DNA from: an uncultured Bacteroidales bacterium
GTDB taxonomy: Bacteria > Bacteroidota > Bacteroidia > Bacteroidales > Paludibacteraceae
NCBI GenBank assembly: GCA_937892015.1
Contig: CALAUY010000182.1
Span: forward strand, 1 to 8,919
Direction of reading: 5' to 3'
Length of the DNA: 8,919 nt
The position numbers were made by a program, and so were the translations under genes. Shown here piece by piece: positions 6,603-8,919 of this stretch. Each line of letters opens with the position of its first letter. Position 1 is the first letter of the stretch. The notes beneath the pieces are model-generated. The model had not been told where the DNA came from, made no database searches, and saw nothing but the letters and a program-made list of their open reading frames with translations.

Positions 6603-6910
6603 AGGGGGAGCGAGAGGGGGAATCATGGAATAATGGATTAATCGGAGTTGTTCGGAATAATCGGAATAATCGGAAGAGGGGGAGAGCGAAAAGTGAGAGT
6701 GAAAAGTGAGAGCGAAAGTCGGAATTGTCGGAGTGTTCGGAATAATCGGAATAATCGGAAGAGGAGGAGAGCGAAAAGTGAGAGCGGAAGTCGGAATTGT
6801 CGGAATGTTCGGAATAATCGTAATAATCGTAATAATCGGAATAATCGGAAGAAGGGGAGAGCGAAAAGGGAGAGCGAAAAGGGAGAGCGAGAAGGGGGAG
6901 GGCAAATACG
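6603..6910. repeat. Polypurine block of nested tandem repeats
   Basis: The + strand is strongly G/A-rich. From about 6641 three large units recur, each with the order TCGGAATTGTCGGA, TTCGGAATAATCGGAATAA, GAAGAGGGGGAGAGCGAAAAG. The TTCGGAATAA landmark lies at 6651, 6736 and 6808, so the spacings are 85 and 72 bp, differing by exactly one 13-mer. Inside the units a 9-mer (ATAATCGGA/ATAATCGTA) occurs in 2, 2 and 4 copies and a 13-mer (GAGAGCGAAAAGK) in variable copy number. Several frames are open on both strands only because stop codons are rare in such sequence. No protein gene is supported. Confidence 0.9.
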
Positions 6911-7007
6911 TGCATATTTTCCTCGCGGAGAGCCCGAGTTTTTGATATATTTACTTTACAAAATGAAAAAAACGAAGAAAAGTCGCGGTTATATCAAAAA
7001 TTTTTCG

Positions 7008-7015
7008 TAACTTTG
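7008..7015 (+). promoter_or_regulatory. Probable gap promoter (-7 box TAACTTTG)
   Basis: TAACTTTG fully matches the Bacteroidota -7 consensus TAnnTTTG. The -33 region about 20 bp upstream (CGCGGTTAT, near 6984-6992) is not a good TTTG, so the promoter may be weaker or helped by an activator. It is the only such box I see on the + strand between recR and gap. Transcription would start near 7020. Confidence 0.65.
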
Positions 7016-7019
7016 CAGT

Positions 7020-7347
7020 CCGAAAGGTTTGTGAGCGTCTTTTAGACCATCGTTTTTTGGCACAAAAACGCTGACAAAACGGTCGTTTGTGGCGAGAAAA
7101 CAGCACGGGAAGAGGGACTGCAAGAGGTGCGCAAAAAGACAAACAACGACGATAGAAAATAGAAAACAGATATAAGAACGAAATAAATAAGCAAAATAAA
7201 TAAGCAAAATAAATAAACGAAATAAATAAGAAGAGATATACGAAGAAACTCAATAAATAATTAAAAACAAATAAAATAATACAAAAAGTAGAGTCTATCC
7301 ATGACGCTAATAAACAGATAATAAAAACTAAATAAATCAGAAGTACA
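7020..7347 (+). promoter_or_regulatory. Long A-rich 5' leader of gap
   Basis: If transcription starts near 7020, gap has an untranslated leader of about 330 nt. The first part contains a likely hairpin CGTTTTT-TGGCAC-AAAAACG and other short inverted repeats such as AAACG-GT-CGTTT. The middle holds four 13-bp repeats (7183-7234). The last 100 nt are A-rich and unstructured, fitting ribosome access in Bacteroidota. A six-codon frame (ATG at 7301 to TAA at 7321, MTLINR) ends 26 nt before the gap ATG; there is no evidence it is translated. I recognise no known riboswitch class. Confidence 0.5.
7183..7234 (+). repeat. Four 13-bp tandem repeats in the gap leader
   Basis: The units are ATAAATAAGCAAA (7183-7195), the same again (7196-7208), ATAAATAAACGAA (7209-7221) and ATAAATAAGAAGA (7222-7234). 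The array is A/T-rich and lies about 115 bp before the gap start codon. It is unrelated in sequence to the 13-mers of the polypurine block. Confidence 0.92.
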
Positions 7348-8415
7348 ATGACAAAAGTAGCAATTAACGGTTTTGGCCGTATTGGACGCCTCGCATTTCG
7401 TCAGATGTTCGAGGCTGAAGGTTATGAAGTAGTGGCAATCAACGATTTGACCAGCCCGAAGATGTTGGCTCATCTCTTGAAGTACGACACCGCACAGGGT
7501 GGTTTTGCCGGCAAGTACGGCGAGGGTAAGCACACGGTTGCTTACAAGGACGCTGTTCTCGGTGAGGACGGTAAGACAGTGGTTGTTCCGGGTTCGATTA
7601 TCGTAGATGGCAAAGAGATTACCATCTATGCGAAACCAAATGCAGCCGAACTGCCGTGGGGCGAACTGCATGTTGACGTAGTGCTGGAGTGCACAGGTTT
7701 CTACACCTCGAAAGCCAAGGCATCGGCTCATATCGAAGCCGGTGCGAAGAAAGTGGTTATTTCTGCCCCTGCAGGCAACGACCTGCCGACCATCGTGTAC
7801 AATGTGAACCACAAGACGCTCACCGCTGCAGACACGGTTATCTCTGCCGCCTCTTGCACCACAAACTGCCTTGCCCCGATGGCCGACGCGCTTAACAACT
7901 ACGCACCGATTCAGTCGGGTATCATGAGCACTATCCACGCTTACACGGGCGACCAGATGATTCTCGATGGTCCGCAGCGCAAGGGCGATCTGCGTCGTAG
8001 TCGTGCAGGTGCACAGAATATTGTGCCCAACTCCACCGGTGCTGCCAAAGCGATTGGTTTGGTTATCCCCGCTCTGAACGGCAAACTGATTGGTTCGGCT
8101 CAGCGCGTTCCGACGCCGACCGGTTCGACCACTATCCTTATCGCTGTAGTGAAGGGTAAAGACATCACCAAAGAGGGCATCAATGCCGCCATGAAAGCCG
8201 CTGCTAACGAGAGCTTTGGTTACAACGAAGATGAGATTGTTTCGTCTGACGTGATTGGCATGCGTTTCGGTTCGCTCTTCGATGCTACCCAGACGATGGT
8301 CAGCAAGATTGATGACGACACCTATCAAGTACAGGTGGTCAGCTGGTACGACAACGAGAACTCGTACACCTCTCAGATGGTTCGCACCATCAAGTACCTT
8401 GCCGAACTCAAGTAA
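7348..8415 (+). CDS. gap: Type I glyceraldehyde-3-phosphate dehydrogenase, NAD-dependent
   Basis: A glycolytic enzyme that converts glyceraldehyde 3-phosphate, NAD+ and phosphate into 1,3-bisphosphoglycerate, as a cytosolic homotetramer. The 355-residue sequence shows the Rossmann motif INGFGRIGR (6-14), Asp33 in INDL (adenine-ribose contact, arguing for NAD rather than NADP), the catalytic Cys170 in SAASCTTNC, the catalytic His197 in STIHAYTGDQM, the phosphate-site segment NSTGAAKAIG (228-237), and WYDNE (333-337) with the nicotinamide-contacting Asn336. The GDQMILDGP...GDLRRSRAGAQNIVPNSTG region reads like the streptococcal/clostridial branch rather than the Bacteroides protein I remember (HSTTATQKTVDGPSMKDWRGG). 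An insertion of about 20 residues (around 55-85: YGEGKHTVAYKDAVLGEDG and following) makes it longer than the usual 333-340. The ATG is preceded by A-rich leader, and a hairpin terminator follows, so it is probably monocistronic. Confidence 0.97.
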   Translation: MTKVAINGFGRIGRLAFRQMFEAEGYEVVAINDLTSPKMLAHLLKYDTAQGGFAGKYGEGKHTVAYKDAVLGEDGKTVVVPGSIIVDGKEITIYAKPNAAELPWGELHVDVVLECTGFYTSKAKASAHIEAGAKKVVISAPAGNDLPTIVYNVNHKTLTAADTVISAASCTTNCLAPMADALNNYAPIQSGIMSTIHAYTGDQMILDGPQRKGDLRRSRAGAQNIVPNSTGAAKAIGLVIPALNGKLIGSAQRVPTPTGSTTILIAVVKGKDITKEGINAAMKAAANESFGYNEDEIVSSDVIGMRFGSLFDATQTMVSKIDDDTYQVQVVSWYDNENSYTSQMVRTIKYLAELK

Positions 8416-8432
8416 TTCGGTCACAAGGTTAC

Positions 8433-8462
8433 ATAAAGGCTCTCCAATTGGAGAGCCTTTAT
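8433..8462. terminator. Bidirectional hairpin terminator between gap and the CobW-family gene
   Basis: A perfect 13-bp inverted repeat, ATAAAGGCTCTCC and GGAGAGCCTTTAT, flanks the loop AATT, 17 bp after the gap stop. It is followed by TTAGTTT on the + strand, a weak T-tract. The A/T-rich stem ends make it usable in both directions, and it lies between convergent genes, so it probably ends both transcripts. Confidence 0.88.
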
Positions 8463-8464
8463 TA

Positions 8465-8492
8465 GTTTAAAGTTTAAAGTTTAAAGTTTAAA
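8465..8492. repeat. Heptamer tandem array GTTTAAA (4 units)
   Basis: Four perfect GTTTAAA units (8465-8471, 8472-8478, 8479-8485, 8486-8492) fill the gap between the terminator and the stop codon of the convergent gene at 8497. It is the same heptamer as the CTTTAAA units at 5555-5568 read on the other strand. Confidence 0.93.
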
Positions 8493-8496
8493 GTTG

Positions 8497-8919
8497 TTAT
8501 TCAAGGCATTTGTCGAGAGCCTTGATGATGGCCTCTTTGTCCATTTTCTGCCCGATGAAGACGAGTTTCTGCATTCGGTCGCCGTACTGTTCGTCCCAGT
8601 CGCGTGCGAGTGCAGGTTCGCGCTCCATCAAGTCGAGCAACTCCTCTTTAGGCATGGTGGCGTACCATTGTCCGGCGTTCTTCAGTTGGAACTGCCGTCC
8701 GGCCTGTTCAAAGACGTAACAGGTGTCGTACTCCGACGCGAAATAGCACATGCCTTTCGCTCGGATGACTTGTTTGGGCCAATGGCGCGCCAAGAAATTG
8801 TCGAAGAGCGAGAGGTTGAACGGTCGTCGTGCGAAATATACGAACGTACTGATGCCATACTCTTCGGCCTCGCCTTCTTCGTGGTCGTGGTCGTGATGAT
8901 GATGGTGATGTTCATGCTC
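8497..8919 (-). CDS. CobW/COG0523-family GTPase, C-terminal part, with His-rich linker (5' end beyond window)
   Basis: Only the last 140 residues are in the window; the frame is open to the right edge, so the GTP-binding domain lies outside. The visible part starts with a histidine/acidic linker EHEHHHHHHDHDHEEGEAE, then the CobW C-terminal domain: GISTFVYFARRPFN, WPKQVIRAKGMCYF, YVFEQAGRQFQL, WYATMP, a Trp-Asp...YGDRMQKLVFIGQKMDKEAI segment and a final LDKCLE. This pattern is typical of the COG0523 metal-chaperone GTPases (YjiA, YeiR, ZNG1/ZagA type), which deliver zinc or other metals to target proteins in the cytosol. A His-rich linker in these proteins usually binds zinc. An internal TTG at 8793 could be mistaken for a start, but the upstream reading is clearly in the same domain. 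It converges on gap across the shared terminator. The metal and client protein cannot be told from this fragment. Confidence 0.9.
   Translation of the reverse strand, partial: EHEHHHHHHDHDHEEGEAEEYGISTFVYFARRPFNLSLFDNFLARHWPKQVIRAKGMCYFASEYDTCYVFEQAGRQFQLKNAGQWYATMPKEELLDLMEREPALARDWDEQYGDRMQKLVFIGQKMDKEAIIKALDKCLE

Noticed and set aside
6586..6915. Ser/Tyr/Asp-rich and Arg/Asn-rich open frames in the polypurine block, on both strands
   Set aside because: Low-complexity translations of tandem repeats in several frames at once; no start context or family similarity.
7183..7234. Possible CRISPR array
   Set aside because: 13-bp units are directly contiguous with no spacers and no cas genes nearby.
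6951..7253. Hydrophobic 100-codon minus-strand frame (Phe/Leu/Ile/Tyr-rich)
   Set aside because: It is the complement of the A-rich gap leader and its 13-bp repeats; AT-rich sequence yields such pseudo-membrane frames by chance.
7301..7321. Six-codon upstream frame MTLINR before gap
   Set aside because: Too short to support as a gene; AT-rich leaders contain such frames by chance. Kept only as a note in the leader entry.
7261..8424. 387-codon open frame on the minus strand opposite gap
   Set aside because: It is antisense to a fully conserved GAPDH gene, has no recognisable motif, and its openness follows from the codon use of gap.

Overview
The window most likely comes from a chromosome of the order Bacteroidales (Bacteroidota). 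Three things point there. YidC and RecR read like Bacteroides-type proteins. Two TAACTTTG boxes match the Bacteroidota -7 promoter consensus TAnnTTTG, one with a TTTG box 20 bp upstream. Starts are preceded by A-rich leaders rather than clear Shine-Dalgarno sites. I cannot place it below order. Genes are moderately GC-rich, while the main intergenic region is purine-rich or AT-rich and full of repeats.

Positions 1-6171 hold seven genes, all on the minus strand, read from right to left: recR; a small four-helix membrane protein; a small HAD-like phosphatase; a GNAT acetyltransferase; a DUF1460 amidase-like lipoprotein; an M20 dipeptidase; and the membrane insertase yidC, which is cut by the left edge. 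From the membrane protein to the dipeptidase the genes overlap by 3-4 bases or sit 3 bases apart, so they look like one co-transcribed, translationally coupled unit. recR lies 69 bp upstream and may supply the promoter. yidC follows 67 bp downstream. The set combines recombination repair, cell-envelope work (wall amidase, peptide hydrolysis, protein insertion) and small modifying enzymes; a shared pathway is not evident.

Positions 6172-7347 (about 1.18 kb) separate recR from the divergent gap gene and hold no convincing protein gene. They contain the recR promoter, two copies of a ~105 bp hairpin-rich repeat, a polypurine block of nested tandem repeats, the probable gap promoter, and a ~330 nt A-rich leader with four 13-bp repeats.

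Positions 7348-8415 encode a phosphorylating NAD-type glyceraldehyde-3-phosphate dehydrogenase, followed by a strong hairpin terminator and a short heptamer array. Converging on it from the right edge is the 3' part of a CobW/COG0523-family GTPase with a histidine-rich metal-binding linker.

I found no CRISPR array, transposase, integrase, toxin-antitoxin pair or defence island. The least-explained content is the repeat-dense recR-gap intergenic region and the heptamer repeats at gene ends.
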